Counted from the stretch's first letter, positions 7,720 through 18,072 are shown. The stretch: 64,000 nt of DNA from Gemmatimonadota bacterium (GCA_009840005.1 VXOR01000042.1:8163-72162), one strand, 5' to 3'. Numbers and translations: made by a program. Notes: generated from the letters alone by a model not told the origin.

Positions 7720-8661
7720 CTATGGGATACTGAATCGCCCATGCAGTTTGTGCTGTCCGCTAGCCTCCTCGAACTCGCGTTGAATGTCGTCCCGTTCTCG
7801 TCGCCCTAAGCGTGTCCAAGTAGTGATGTCCTTGGGGTTGTGAGACGTATCAAAGCCGTTCGGTAACAAGATGCCGACCAGATTGCTGATCAGGTAGCGG
7901 TCGTGAAAATGGTCCCAGATGAAAACATCTGCTTGGATCTCAGCCGATTGCAATGCGCCGCCAAGCTCGCGGCGAAAGTCCTGCTCAAGCTCATTGACCT
8001 TGAGAATTGTGCGATTGGAGCCTGACCCCTTGTAGCACACGCGGTGAATTTCGATCAATGGTGCGGGTCTCCGCTTGCCAGCACACACGAGGAGGTCCCT
8101 GAACTCTTCGTAGTGGGCTTCTGTAGGATCCAAGTGAGGGTCGATGAAGTGTAAGGAGTTCGCGCAACGTAGAATGGGACCGAGCTGCCGTTGGTAATCT
8201 GCTAGGCTTCGCGTAAGACGAACCGACGGATTGCTAGGATCCCACCAAGACGCCCGATCGAGTTGGTCAATCTGCTCTACTAAGACCTCAGACTGATATG
8301 TATCCTTGACCGGGCCGGTCACAATGATTCCTCCCATGAGTGGCTGAGTTTGGTGTGTAGCGAGTGCTTCCGCACACCAATCCTCATCACTGACAGGATC
8401 GGTACCTAGGGCTGGTTGGGAACCGATGAGTCTGCCTTGCGCCACGAGCTTCCTCACCAACTCTTTGCCAGTACGGTGCCAAGGGCGCTTATCTTCCGCG
8501 AAGAGTTCCCGCCACTTCCCGGAACGGAGATCACGAACCAAACCCTCGCTCCTCACGACTCTGCTGATCTCACGCAGGTAGAGACGGCCTATCTCTTCAC
8601 TAGAATACGAGGTTACGTCGAAAACATCTGGTGTTATGGCATAGTCGGCTAGCAGCGGCAT
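7720..8661 (-). CDS. PLD-like (MIT-PLDc type) putative effector
   Basis: 313 residues, unknown as a named family. The C-terminal ~130 residues look like a phospholipase D-type half-domain: NSLHFIDPHLDPTEAHYEEF followed later by DHFHDRYLISNLVGILLPNG, where the HDRYL motif takes the place of H-x-K and is followed by a G-F-D. The N-terminal half has no recognisable fold. Its start overlaps the stop of the upstream AAA ATPase by one base (TGATG), so the two are almost certainly made together and probably form one system. In a defence island an ATPase plus PLD-like protein suggests nuclease action on invading nucleic acid; this is inference. Confidence 0.7.
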   Translation of the reverse strand: MPLLADYAITPDVFDVTSYSSEEIGRLYLREISRVVRSEGLVRDLRSGKWRELFAEDKRPWHRTGKELVRKLVAQGRLIGSQPALGTDPVSDEDWCAEALATHQTQPLMGGIIVTGPVKDTYQSEVLVEQIDQLDRASWWDPSNPSVRLTRSLADYQRQLGPILRCANSLHFIDPHLDPTEAHYEEFRDLLVCAGKRRPAPLIEIHRVCYKGSGSNRTILKVNELEQDFRRELGGALQSAEIQADVFIWDHFHDRYLISNLVGILLPNGFDTSHNPKDITTWTRLGRRERDDIQREFEEASGQHKLHGRFSIP

Positions 8662-10427
8662 CAGAAAATCTCGCGCAGTCCTTCCTCAAAAAAGCCGCCG
8701 GGCCACGCCTTGACCAGTTCACCGCGCTCATTGAGCGGCATCTCGCGGACGATGCTCTGCGGGCCATCGGGCTCGACGAAGAGCACCATCACGTCTTCGG
8801 GATGCACCTCCGGCACTCCATCCGGCAGTTCGCCGGTGCTGGTCTCCCTCATGCGTCGCATTATGCGCAGCAAGAGGTGCTCGCTGTGGGTCTCGATTAG
8901 GAAGGTATTGCCGGCACCGCCGAGGGCCGATTCGAGAAAGACATCACCCAACTCGGCCTGAAGTGCCGGGTGGAGGTGGATCTCAGGCTGCTCAATCGCC
9001 AGCAGTTCGTTCTCCAACGCATAGGCCGACACCAGCACCGGAAGCACTTGGCTGACGCCGATGCCTACATCGCGGTGGCTTACGGGCGTACCTGTGCGCT
9101 TGTCGATAAGAACGAGGTCTTGGAGATTTTCGGCCCGTTCCTCAACCATCTCCTCAGCCCATCTTTCGGCAAGTGCCTCGTCGTCGCTCGCCGCGGACAC
9201 GAGTTCCTCAATCTCGGGTATGAGGTCGTCCGGGTCGTTGGGGTCGAGTTCGGCGATTTGCTCGGCGACCTGACGAGCCAGCAACGACAAGTCGATCATT
9301 TTGTCCGCATCCATTCCTTCGAGAAGTGACGCCGCAAGATCGTGCAGCGTCTTGTGGAGCTTAGCAGGCAGTTCCCTAGACACTGCTGACGTGGGCAGCA
9401 GGTCGCGCACTATCAGTTCGTAAGGTGTCTTTAGACGGTTTGCGTCCCCGAGCCATGCGTTCACACGCTCTCGTACATACTCGTTGGTGCGCACCACGTC
9501 CCAAGCATAACCACCACCGGCAAACCAGTTAGGATCGTGATGCTGCGAGAAGGTCAAGTGCCGGGGAGGGTAGGACCGCAGTGGTCCAAGGTAGCGAAGC
9601 CTCCATATTTCGCCCTCTATCGCTGTGCCGAGACCTTCCATCAACTTACTCAACGCCCATAGCAGGGCTCTCCGGACGCGATCTTTTCGCCGGGCCCTAG
9701 GACTCACCGACACTGAATTTTCCCCATCTCCTTCCTCCCCTTCGCTATCTTCGGACTCCTCCTCGACTCGGGGAAAGAGGCCATAGCTCCTAGCGGTGAT
9801 GCCGGGGACCAACTCATCAATCATTTTGATGGAAGCAGTAAACTGCCTCTCTTGGATGTCATAAGCGGCCAGCGCCGACTTCAATAGCTCACGAAATACT
9901 CGATGGTTGTGGTCGAGCCAATCTAGACTCAGAAGTCCGCCTGCTCGTGCGCTCATAAAGAGTAGCAACTCGCCGTCCACTTCCACGGTAAAACGCTCCA
10001 CTCGTATCTCGCTCTCGCGGTTGGACTCAGTGGGCGGATATCCAAAGGGGGTTTGCTGGTCGCTCGTGGTTTCTTCTCCAATCGCTAGCCCCACTGCGAT
10101 CTCCCGTGCCGATCGCGGAAACTCCTCCAAGTGCCCGGAGAGGCGACTTGGATCAAGCTCAAAACCCAACTCGACTTGGCGGTCCCGTTTGCGTTGATGT
10201 ACATACTGGCGGAACCCCCCGAGATCAATGGATTCCCCGCTGATATGGGGTCGCTGTATGTCGAGCTCTCCTGTTGAGATGGCGTGATGTGCGAGTGCTA
10301 GGGCATGTATCACACTCGATTTGCCAGCACTATTCGCTCCGTATATCAGCGTGATTGGCCTCAACGGCACTCGTTGGGTGTCGGCGAATGCCTTGAAATT
10401 GGCGATGCTAAAAGCGGTGAGTGTCAT
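8661..10427 (-). CDS. AAA-family ATPase with DUF3696 C-terminus
   Basis: 588 residues. The N-terminus FSIANFKAFADTQ and Walker A GANSAGKS (residues 30-37) are those of RecF/OLD-like ATPases. Walker B is ELLAIEQPEIHLHP, followed by an H-loop LIETHSEHLLLR. The C-terminal stretch with REMPLNERGELVKAWPGGFF is the DUF3696 signature. An acidic low-complexity segment (SEDSEGEEGDGE) sits near the middle. Proteins of this class are common in phage defence, paired with an effector; here the partner is the coupled PLD-like gene. There is no TOPRIM domain, so it is not an OLD nuclease itself. Confidence 0.88.
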   Translation of the reverse strand: MTLTAFSIANFKAFADTQRVPLRPITLIYGANSAGKSSVIHALALAHHAISTGELDIQRPHISGESIDLGGFRQYVHQRKRDRQVELGFELDPSRLSGHLEEFPRSAREIAVGLAIGEETTSDQQTPFGYPPTESNRESEIRVERFTVEVDGELLLFMSARAGGLLSLDWLDHNHRVFRELLKSALAAYDIQERQFTASIKMIDELVPGITARSYGLFPRVEEESEDSEGEEGDGENSVSVSPRARRKDRVRRALLWALSKLMEGLGTAIEGEIWRLRYLGPLRSYPPRHLTFSQHHDPNWFAGGGYAWDVVRTNEYVRERVNAWLGDANRLKTPYELIVRDLLPTSAVSRELPAKLHKTLHDLAASLLEGMDADKMIDLSLLARQVAEQIAELDPNDPDDLIPEIEELVSAASDDEALAERWAEEMVEERAENLQDLVLIDKRTGTPVSHRDVGIGVSQVLPVLVSAYALENELLAIEQPEIHLHPALQAELGDVFLESALGGAGNTFLIETHSEHLLLRIMRRMRETSTGELPDGVPEVHPEDVMVLFVEPDGPQSIVREMPLNERGELVKAWPGGFFEEGLREIF

Positions 10428-10580
10428 TGCAGTAAGTACTCCTGCCGGGGCGTCGAGCAGCGCCCTAGCTGATAACCTGATTCACTTCAATACGTTGGCG
10501 GACGTTTCGACTTATGCGAACTCAGGTAATGAAACCGGCGTCGCGAAATCGTCCCTGCGAGATCATCTTGTTTTTCTTTA

Positions 10581-13500
10581 CTATCGCTCAAACTGCTCAA
10601 ATTCGTCTCCCGCGCCGGCAATTTCTTCTAGGCAAAGGCGATCAATCAGATCCAACGAAGGCGACGTCCATTCGTCATTCTGGTGCTGCTGGTACGTGCG
10701 GAAGATGAGCTTCGCGACGGCGTACGTATCCGCGGAACGACTAGTCCGAACGTCCCTTGCCTCGTCGGCGAAGCGATCGAGGAATCTCTTGCAGACCACA
10801 CACGTCATCCCCGGCAGCCTTCCCAGTGATTCCTCCAGCAGGTGAAGGATCGAGAAGGAATTCTCTTGGTACGCCTTGCTGTCGCAGAACACCGTGATCA
10901 GATCTTCGTATGTATCAAGGGGCTCGTCTCCCAAATGGCGGAAGCATGACGCTGCTTCACTCCGTACGTCAGCATCATCGTCGTTGAAGAGCGTGATAAG
11001 CTTAGCTTCGGACCAAGCCCGGTACTCTGGAATGGCGAGATTGGCGGAGGCGATCTGAGCAACTCCGAGACGGTGGTGGACGCTACCGCGTAAGGCTTCA
11101 TCGGCGAGATCGGCAGCACTATCGTGTTCTAGGAGAGTAGCGATGCTCGCCAAGCGCGCACCTGCCTCACAGACTTCCAGTTTAGGGGACCGGATCATGC
11201 GCTCGACGGTCAGCCTCAATTCGGCGAAGTTGTCGCGCAGGCCGCCAAGAATGAACTTGTAAACGTGGCGTGTCGCCAGCAGGCGGTCCTCGGACAGGTT
11301 CATGCGATGAAAAAGTGACATGCCGAGCACGGGATCCCGGTGGGCTACAGCCCGGAGCGTCCCGGCAACGCATGAAAGTACGGCTGCGCTCGAGTCCCGA
11401 ATCATCCGGTCGAGAGTCGGACGAAATCGGTCTATGTAGGCGTCGTCGGTGATGATGATATCCCGAATGGCTTCGGCAGCTCTCCCGCGCGTGGTGTTGA
11501 TGCCGTTCACATGGATATCGCCGTTGTAGCATTTTCGTCCGTCCCCAGCATCCTCCTGCCATGCCTCTCTAGCGGGATCTTCGTGTTCCGTTGCGAGCCA
11601 GTGGAGCATTTCGACGGCGATGTCCGAGAGCGGTTCCTCGATACCCCCGAGAACGTCGGCAATCGACTGACCGCAGGCTTCGTGCGACTCCGAAAAGGCC
11701 TTGCGGCAGACTTGTAGTTTGAGATCGCTTTCGACTGAGGCACTTTTCAACGCGGAGAGCGTTCGCTCTAGGTACACCGGGTTCGCGTCCGCGGGAAACC
11801 TCAGACTGAGATGTGCGAATCGCTCTGGCTCCTCCTTGGCCCGCGCTTCGAGGGCTCTCGCTAGCTCCAACGCGCCGCCCTTGACCTCATCATCGGAGAA
11901 ATCCCACTGATCTTCGGAGTGGTACTTCGCGATTGCACGCAGCCATTGGTCGTCAGTCATTTTGTCCGTGGCAGACTCCTCGATCGGCGACCTGACTAGA
12001 CCCCCGGCAATCCCACGTGGTTCGCCCTGCGGCTCACCGAACTTCCGCTCTAGTTCCTTGAAATGCGTGTTTGCACGGGTGCTGCGTAGCTCTACCGGAA
12101 TCGCCGAGAGTAGGGCGAATCGGGTCCGGCCATTCTCTCTGTATCCGTCTCTGGTGCGCTCATAAGGAGAGACGTAATCCAGAATCACGTGCTCAAGCCT
12201 CTCGCGATTCTCAATAGTGCAGTGTGGGATCACGGCCCGAATCGCTTCCATCGCGCACCAGTTCGGGCTGTCGACGAACCCACACTTGAATCGCCATGGT
12301 TCATCGCACAGCAACGAAACCGCCTCGTCTGCGTAGCGTGTAGTCCCGCCACCGTACAGAGCCAATAGAAGGTGGTTTGCGATATGAGTATCGCGGCGGC
12401 GCAAGTTGGTAATCACATCGCGTAGATCGGCAGTGTCCTCACGTGCGAGTGCGACGAGCGCCTCGGCCAACCCCGAGAGGCATGCATCCTTCCCACTCGG
12501 AGGTGCCGGAGGTGAGTCCTGCATAGGGATCTGCCATACGACGTCAAACTTCGGAGGGTTATCACCTCTCGCGGCGAGTTCCGAAATCTCGAGAACAACT
12601 GGCAATACATGCTCCACGAAGTCTGCGGGAGCGCGTGCTGAAGACTCGAAACACATCTTTACCAAGGAACCGTTGGAGCCAAGCAGTTGCCTTCCGTTTA
12701 GGTCTCCGCCCGCGTGGCGTATGACCGCGAGGCACCGCCGGAGCCGATGGGCCACGACTTCAGGGACCCACTCGGGACGGCGCTCACCTAGACCGTAGAG
12801 CATGCTCCAGAACGTGCTCGGCCCACGGGCTTCGTCGAGCGTACCGTTGTCCACGAGATGCAGAAAGAGGTCGAAGAAGCGGCGGCTTGTTTGGTGATCT
12901 GCCCACTCCATGAGGGATCGAAGCCGCAGTGCCCACTCACCGCCGCAGTCGGCGTATGGTTCCAGCAGAGCCGCAACGCGATCAGGCGCATGGCGTTGGT
13001 GGAAATTCAGGTATTTCACCGCCACATTGACGAGCCGGTCATTGTCCGAAGCGAGCCAGTCTTTAATCACGCCGCGCTGATCGGCAACCGCGAACCACGA
13101 CGGTGCTGTGAAGAATCGCCGCCACGCGATTTCCGATAGCTTGTCCCGATTCGGCGTCCCTTGCTCGATAGAATTAAGCTCCGGCGCAATCCACTTTTCT
13201 TGGATATCCCACTCTTCCTCGGTCGGATCCGTGACTTCGGCAAGGAGCGCGAATGCAAGAGCCTTGATATGCGCCCGAATTCCCTCGGCTGCAAGCAAGC
13301 CTCCAAGTTCCTGTGTGTACCGATCGGGATCAGCGTCACGGAGATAAGCCAGTACCTGCCGGACTTGGGCGCGGCGGAACAGATGCTGCTCCGACTTCTT
13401 GAGAAAAGAGACCAGCGATTCCGATTGATTGAAAAACACTCGAGCGAAGCAGTAGTCGAAGAAACTCTCGTGGCCGAATCCGTAGCGGTACCCGTCGAAG

Positions 13501-15104
13501 GCGAGCACGCCCTCCGACGCCATACTGTACAAGTAATCAGGCTGGATCGGGTCTAACCTTTCCTTGGGCACCGAGAGTTGTTGAGAGGAGGTCATCTCAT
13601 CGCAGAGGGTCTTCACGACCTCCATCCACTGATCCGGTGAGGCCGAGACTCGCTCCGCGACCGACCGCCGCTTCTCGTCCCAGTACCTGCCAAAAAGCTC
13701 AGTCGCCGTGCTGAACGCGGGTGTGAGCGACGTATCAAAGCCAGCTTCAATAAAAAGCGACAGATTCTGTGGAAGCCGCAGAACCTCCAACTGGCGCTCC
13801 CGGAACAACGCCGGATCGAAACCAGTCTCCGCTAGAATCGTCTTGACCTCGTCGACCGGGAATTCGGCGACATCAACCTGTGCGTGCGAATCGGGCATGA
13901 GTTGCCGTAGGCGCGAGTCATTTTTCCAGTCAAACGTCCGGCAGACGACGACCGTGTGAATCGTAGCCGTAGCCCTTGAGCGTGTTCCTCGCGCCTCGTG
14001 AAGCAGCCTCTCGACGAGATCGAACGCCTCAGAGCTCCTGCCGGACATGGTGCTCACCGCGTCTAACTGATCAACGATCAGAATGCCGGAACGCCCGGTA
14101 GCTTCTGCTGCCGCCGCGAGTACTAGGACTGGTGACTCTTCAAGATTAAGATAACGTCCAAGATCCGCGGTCGTTGACGCCGAAGGAACGCGATCGAGCC
14201 GAAACGCCAACACGGGCAGTCCTCTCTCGCGTAGGCCCTCTACGACCTCAACGACGCATGCCGTTTTCCCAGAGCCAGCCCTGCCGGTTACGACGCTGTC
14301 AGTCGCGGTCCCCTCTAGTCGTGAAAGCAACGTTTCCGCTGCCGACCTTCGGACGAGCTTTTTCCGAATAAGCCTGCTTCGTGCTCCGTCTATGTACCGA
14401 TTTGTCGCCGCTTCCACGGCGACACCCGCATGCTCGGGGCTGCGTAGTTGCCGCACAGAATAGCCGCGCCGATCGAGTTCTCCCACGAGTGCTTGGCGCG
14501 TCCACGTGCGGTGTACGGAGTCTTCAACAATCGTCTGAAGCTCCGTTAGCACTTTCTCTGGATTTGCGAGGAAGAGCGACCGCACTCCCAATCGCAGTTT
14601 CTCTTCGAGATCACGCTCACCAATCGTCCGGACTTTAATTCGCCGCAGCCGCTCGACCGCGGTCGTAAGGTTGCACTTCCAGTAATCAAGCAGCTTCTCA
14701 AATAGTTTCTTCCGTTCCCTGGCCGCGAGAAAGTCTCTCTCAAACTCCTCCGTTGACTCGGCGTGGCTCGCCGCCTCGCACAACTCGGACAACTCGCGGG
14801 CGTCGCTGCCCGAAACGAAAACGAACCGATCATCGTTGCCCGCCAACTGCTCACCGATAGCCTGAAGGAGTCCGTCGGCACCGAGTGTAGCAAGACTCCA
14901 CTTGCCGTTTGGATGGCTGCGTTTCGCTTGATGAAGCTCCTGTCGCGAGCCAACTGTCACGACGAACTCCACCTTCTTGACACCGGGAGGTTCAATGCGG
15001 ATCGCCTCCGTCTCGCCGTGGAGCATGCGAATGAACTCCGAGATCGTCCACCACTTTTCGTAGCGATTGCCGAGCTTGTCTGCGGGTCCACCTGGGAGCG
15101 TCAT
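10581..15104 (-). CDS. Avs-like STAND NTPase with N-terminal PD-(D/E)XK-type nuclease
   Basis: 1507 residues. Residues 1-70 look like a DUF4297/Cap4-type nuclease: GNRYEKWW (13-19), an acidic position E46 in KKVEFVV, and Q59-A-K61 in LHQAKRS as the Q-x-K motif. A P-loop GRAGSGKT lies at 274-281 and Walker B ILIVDQLD at 341-348, typical of STAND/NACHT-type NTPases. The remaining ~900 residues are helical repeats rich in Leu and Ala, the likely target sensor. This layout (effector, NTPase, repeat sensor) matches the Avs family of antiphage proteins. It follows hsdS by 45 bases on the same strand, so it may belong to the restriction operon. No Shine-Dalgarno is obvious. Confidence 0.78.
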   Translation of the reverse strand: MTLPGGPADKLGNRYEKWWTISEFIRMLHGETEAIRIEPPGVKKVEFVVTVGSRQELHQAKRSHPNGKWSLATLGADGLLQAIGEQLAGNDDRFVFVSGSDARELSELCEAASHAESTEEFERDFLAARERKKLFEKLLDYWKCNLTTAVERLRRIKVRTIGERDLEEKLRLGVRSLFLANPEKVLTELQTIVEDSVHRTWTRQALVGELDRRGYSVRQLRSPEHAGVAVEAATNRYIDGARSRLIRKKLVRRSAAETLLSRLEGTATDSVVTGRAGSGKTACVVEVVEGLRERGLPVLAFRLDRVPSASTTADLGRYLNLEESPVLVLAAAAEATGRSGILIVDQLDAVSTMSGRSSEAFDLVERLLHEARGTRSRATATIHTVVVCRTFDWKNDSRLRQLMPDSHAQVDVAEFPVDEVKTILAETGFDPALFRERQLEVLRLPQNLSLFIEAGFDTSLTPAFSTATELFGRYWDEKRRSVAERVSASPDQWMEVVKTLCDEMTSSQQLSVPKERLDPIQPDYLYSMASEGVLAFDGYRYGFGHESFFDYCFARVFFNQSESLVSFLKKSEQHLFRRAQVRQVLAYLRDADPDRYTQELGGLLAAEGIRAHIKALAFALLAEVTDPTEEEWDIQEKWIAPELNSIEQGTPNRDKLSEIAWRRFFTAPSWFAVADQRGVIKDWLASDNDRLVNVAVKYLNFHQRHAPDRVAALLEPYADCGGEWALRLRSLMEWADHQTSRRFFDLFLHLVDNGTLDEARGPSTFWSMLYGLGERRPEWVPEVVAHRLRRCLAVIRHAGGDLNGRQLLGSNGSLVKMCFESSARAPADFVEHVLPVVLEISELAARGDNPPKFDVVWQIPMQDSPPAPPSGKDACLSGLAEALVALAREDTADLRDVITNLRRRDTHIANHLLLALYGGGTTRYADEAVSLLCDEPWRFKCGFVDSPNWCAMEAIRAVIPHCTIENRERLEHVILDYVSPYERTRDGYRENGRTRFALLSAIPVELRSTRANTHFKELERKFGEPQGEPRGIAGGLVRSPIEESATDKMTDDQWLRAIAKYHSEDQWDFSDDEVKGGALELARALEARAKEEPERFAHLSLRFPADANPVYLERTLSALKSASVESDLKLQVCRKAFSESHEACGQSIADVLGGIEEPLSDIAVEMLHWLATEHEDPAREAWQEDAGDGRKCYNGDIHVNGINTTRGRAAEAIRDIIITDDAYIDRFRPTLDRMIRDSSAAVLSCVAGTLRAVAHRDPVLGMSLFHRMNLSEDRLLATRHVYKFILGGLRDNFAELRLTVERMIRSPKLEVCEAGARLASIATLLEHDSAADLADEALRGSVHHRLGVAQIASANLAIPEYRAWSEAKLITLFNDDDADVRSEAASCFRHLGDEPLDTYEDLITVFCDSKAYQENSFSILHLLEESLGRLPGMTCVVCKRFLDRFADEARDVRTSRSADTYAVAKLIFRTYQQHQNDEWTSPSLDLIDRLCLEEIAGAGDEFEQFER

Positions 15105-15149
15105 AATATGAGATCAGTTGTCGGAATGGTCACTATATCAATCAGCCAA

Positions 15150-16364
15150 TTAGCCGCTGAGATTCTGCGCCTCGCGCCAAGAGGCGGTGATATTACCAGA
15201 AAAAGCACGATGAATGAGGGCATCAAAGAGTATCTCCAGCTTCACCCGTTCACTCTCAGACCGGGATAGAAGTGTACGAACCTTACTGGATGCTATGACA
15301 AACCGCTCTTGGTCTGCTAATGGAGGCAGGAGTATAGTTAAACTCCTCACATCTTGCTGGTTGATGCTCGCCTGATTGATGGCACGTTTGGCTTTGCTGA
15401 GTATCTCTGTTTTCGTAAATGATGTTTGGAGATGGGCTACTACGAATCCGGGAAGTACCTGCGATGTGTCCACTGTAAACCGCATCATGTTCGACTCAAA
15501 AACTACCGGTTCTGAGAGGGCTGGAATAATTGCTGACTTCCCTAAGTATTCTTCGCTATTGACGCGATTGACGACGATATCCGACTCTTCCAGTCCGTAC
15601 TTTGCGATTTCCTCTGGTGAAACCTTGAGCCGCTTGAGGTTATCAAGGTTTGATACCTCTCCATTATAAAAACCGTCGATCCGTAAAATTTTCGTACCCT
15701 TGCCGTAACTTGACGCCGGTTTGTAGAGTCCGTTCTGAGGTCCTACGGAAATGACTTCGCTAAGTTCTATGATCGGTAGCCTCCGCGGATTCGTCCTAGG
15801 ATCACCGAACATCTTGATAAAGAGCGCCGGCAGGATGCGCTCGGCCTTGGCATCGGCTTCGGCGCGACGGCGACGGAGGAGGTCGGCTTGGTCGAGGATC
15901 TCTACGATGCGGCGTTGTTCGGAGAGCGGCGGGAGGGGGATTTCGAGTTTTTCAACGTCTTTGCGCAGGACCCCTTTGATTATAGCACCTTGTTGAACGT
16001 CTAAGAGATTCCTCGTCTTCTGCCGAATCGCAGCAGCTACGAAATCAGCATTCGTTCCCTCTTTCAATACGATACCCGTCAAATCTTGGCTTATGGCGAT
16101 GTCGGCACCTGCTATGGCAACTTTGCCAACCCCCGTGCGCGTTACAAGTAGAATCGCTCCTTTGGGCACTACATGAGTCGCGCTGTTGTCGATAGCCTCC
16201 CGCGTAATCCACTTACGTCCCGCCACGACAACATTGTCAGTGACGTCGGCTCCTGTAATCCAAGGAATATCACCTGTCCAGTAGTGTTCGATCTTGGTGC
16301 TGGGAGTCCCACCGCTGATGAACTCTTGAGCAACATCCCCAAGCCGAACACGAGGCCACTCCAT
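15150..16364 (-). CDS. hsdS: Type I restriction specificity subunit HsdS
   Basis: 404 residues with two target-recognition domains. The first starts MEWPRVRLGDVAQEFISGGT and ends with the conserved helix KLEIPLPPLSEQRRIVEILD. The second starts near RLPIIELSEVISVGPQ and ends LTILLPPLADQERFVIASS. The two halves should recognise the two parts of a bipartite DNA target. It forms the methyltransferase with HsdM, encoded 49 bases upstream. Both halves look full length, so the system seems intact. Confidence 0.93.
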   Translation of the reverse strand: MEWPRVRLGDVAQEFISGGTPSTKIEHYWTGDIPWITGADVTDNVVVAGRKWITREAIDNSATHVVPKGAILLVTRTGVGKVAIAGADIAISQDLTGIVLKEGTNADFVAAAIRQKTRNLLDVQQGAIIKGVLRKDVEKLEIPLPPLSEQRRIVEILDQADLLRRRRAEADAKAERILPALFIKMFGDPRTNPRRLPIIELSEVISVGPQNGLYKPASSYGKGTKILRIDGFYNGEVSNLDNLKRLKVSPEEIAKYGLEESDIVVNRVNSEEYLGKSAIIPALSEPVVFESNMMRFTVDTSQVLPGFVVAHLQTSFTKTEILSKAKRAINQASINQQDVRSLTILLPPLADQERFVIASSKVRTLLSRSESERVKLEILFDALIHRAFSGNITASWREAQNLSG

Positions 16365-16413
16365 TACGCCCCCTCCCCCGCCAACTGGTCGCGGTATGTG
16401 TCAGCGACGCGGT

Positions 16414-18060
16414 TCATTGCTCCACCTCACTCAGCAGCTTCTCCAGCCCCACCGTGATCTCGCGCTCAATCACCAAGACCTCGCGGATCAGTTCCGCTGG
16501 ATCTTCGTCGGGAACCGGCTCCGCCACACGCGGCTTGTACCGCGACGCAGCGAGATTGTAGTCGTTTTCGGCGATGGTCTCGAAGGCCGCCCACCAGCAG
16601 TGCGGTTCGTCGCTGCCCGGTTCAAGCACGGCCCCAACCTCAGCGCCCGGCGGCTTCTCAAAGCGCGAGGCTTTGTAGTCAGCCCACGCTGAGAGCAAGT
16701 CGGGGATGTCGTTCTCATCCGGCGTCTCGGGGCGACCACCCCCTTGTATCTTGTCGGGATCATAGCCGTCGTTGCGAATCTCGTAGAACCATACCTGTTC
16801 CGTCGCGGCCTCACCCTCCCCCAGCTCCGTTGCAGGACGACGCAAGACGAGGACAGAGGTCTTAACGCCAGCATAAGGTTTGAACACGCCCGCTGGTAGC
16901 GATACCACGGCCTGAAGCTCATACTCTCGGAGTAACTTTTCGCGCAGGTCTTTGTGCGCCCCCGTCGAGCCAAAAAGCGCCCCCTCGGGCACGACCACGG
17001 CGCAGCGCCCGCCCGGTGCTAACGAGCGCAGCATGAGGGCGAGGAACAGGAGTTCGCTCTTCTTGGACTTTGAAGGCAAGTCTTGGCGGATAGACTCCCT
17101 AGGGATCTGGCCGGCGAAAGGAGGGTTGGAGAGAATAACCCTATAGCGTCGATTCAGGTCGTCTTCTGTAAGGCCGCTCATCTCGGAGAGGACGTTGCCA
17201 AGTTTGAGACGGGCGCAGCGGATGCCGTGGAGGACGAGGTTCATCATGGAAATCCGCATCATCTGGCGCGATACATCCGTGCCGTAGATCGAGGCTTCGA
17301 GCAAGTTCCAGTCGGGAATCTTCTCGCCGGGCCCCTTCTTGTACGTCTGGAGCTTCGGGATCTCCTCCTTGGCCTTATCGAGTGTCTGCCCGCGCTTTTC
17401 GAGCCAGACCTCGCCGTAGATCGGCACCTCCTCGGGCTCCTCGCTATAGCGGGCGAGGATGTGATCGACCACGTCGATGAGAAACCCCGCCGTCCCACAA
17501 GCAGGGTCGTACACAGTGTCGCCGAGATCGGGATCGACCATTTCGACCATAAAGGCGCGAATCTGGCGCGGTGTCCGAAACTGGCCGTTCAACGCCGACT
17601 GGCCGAGGTGAGTGAGCAGATATTCAAAGATGTCGCCCTTGATGTCGGGGCCGAGTTGGCGAAAGTCGATTGAGTCGAGTTCGTCAACCACCTGCTTCAG
17701 CACGTTTGGATCGACGATCTCAAGCACGGCGTTGCGAAAGTAATCGGCTACCTGCGGCTCGTCCTTGACCAGCGACGCCATGTACGGGAAGACCTCGTCG
17801 CGAACGAAGTCGCGCAGTTCGTTGCCGCTTTTGAAACGCCACTTGGACCAGCGGAACCGCTCGGCTTGGGCGGGGAAGAGCCGCACACCGTCCCCAGCAC
17901 CGAGCCGACCTTGGAGCTCGCGGGTGGACTCCTCCTCGTCGAGGAGCTTCAAATAGATGAGATAGGATATCTGTTCGATATAGGTGATGGGGTTGGTGAC
18001 CCCTCCAGCCCAGAGGATATCAGTGATCCGGTCGAACTTACGGCGTAGTCCCTGGTCCAT
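16414..18060 (-). CDS. hsdM: Type I restriction methyltransferase subunit HsdM
   Basis: 548 residues. The N-terminal HsdM helical domain begins RRKFDRITDILWAGGVTNPI. The SAM-binding motif I is DPACGTAGFLIDVVDHIL and the adenine-methyltransferase motif IV is LSNPPFAGQIP, so it is an N6-adenine methylase. It protects host DNA and is needed for restriction. It lies 12 bases downstream of hsdR and upstream of hsdS in the order R-M-S. All key motifs are intact. Confidence 0.95.
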   Translation of the reverse strand: MDQGLRRKFDRITDILWAGGVTNPITYIEQISYLIYLKLLDEEESTRELQGRLGAGDGVRLFPAQAERFRWSKWRFKSGNELRDFVRDEVFPYMASLVKDEPQVADYFRNAVLEIVDPNVLKQVVDELDSIDFRQLGPDIKGDIFEYLLTHLGQSALNGQFRTPRQIRAFMVEMVDPDLGDTVYDPACGTAGFLIDVVDHILARYSEEPEEVPIYGEVWLEKRGQTLDKAKEEIPKLQTYKKGPGEKIPDWNLLEASIYGTDVSRQMMRISMMNLVLHGIRCARLKLGNVLSEMSGLTEDDLNRRYRVILSNPPFAGQIPRESIRQDLPSKSKKSELLFLALMLRSLAPGGRCAVVVPEGALFGSTGAHKDLREKLLREYELQAVVSLPAGVFKPYAGVKTSVLVLRRPATELGEGEAATEQVWFYEIRNDGYDPDKIQGGGRPETPDENDIPDLLSAWADYKASRFEKPPGAEVGAVLEPGSDEPHCWWAAFETIAENDYNLAASRYKPRVAEPVPDEDPAELIREVLVIEREITVGLEKLLSEVEQ

Positions 18061-18072
18061 CGCGTTCCTCCA

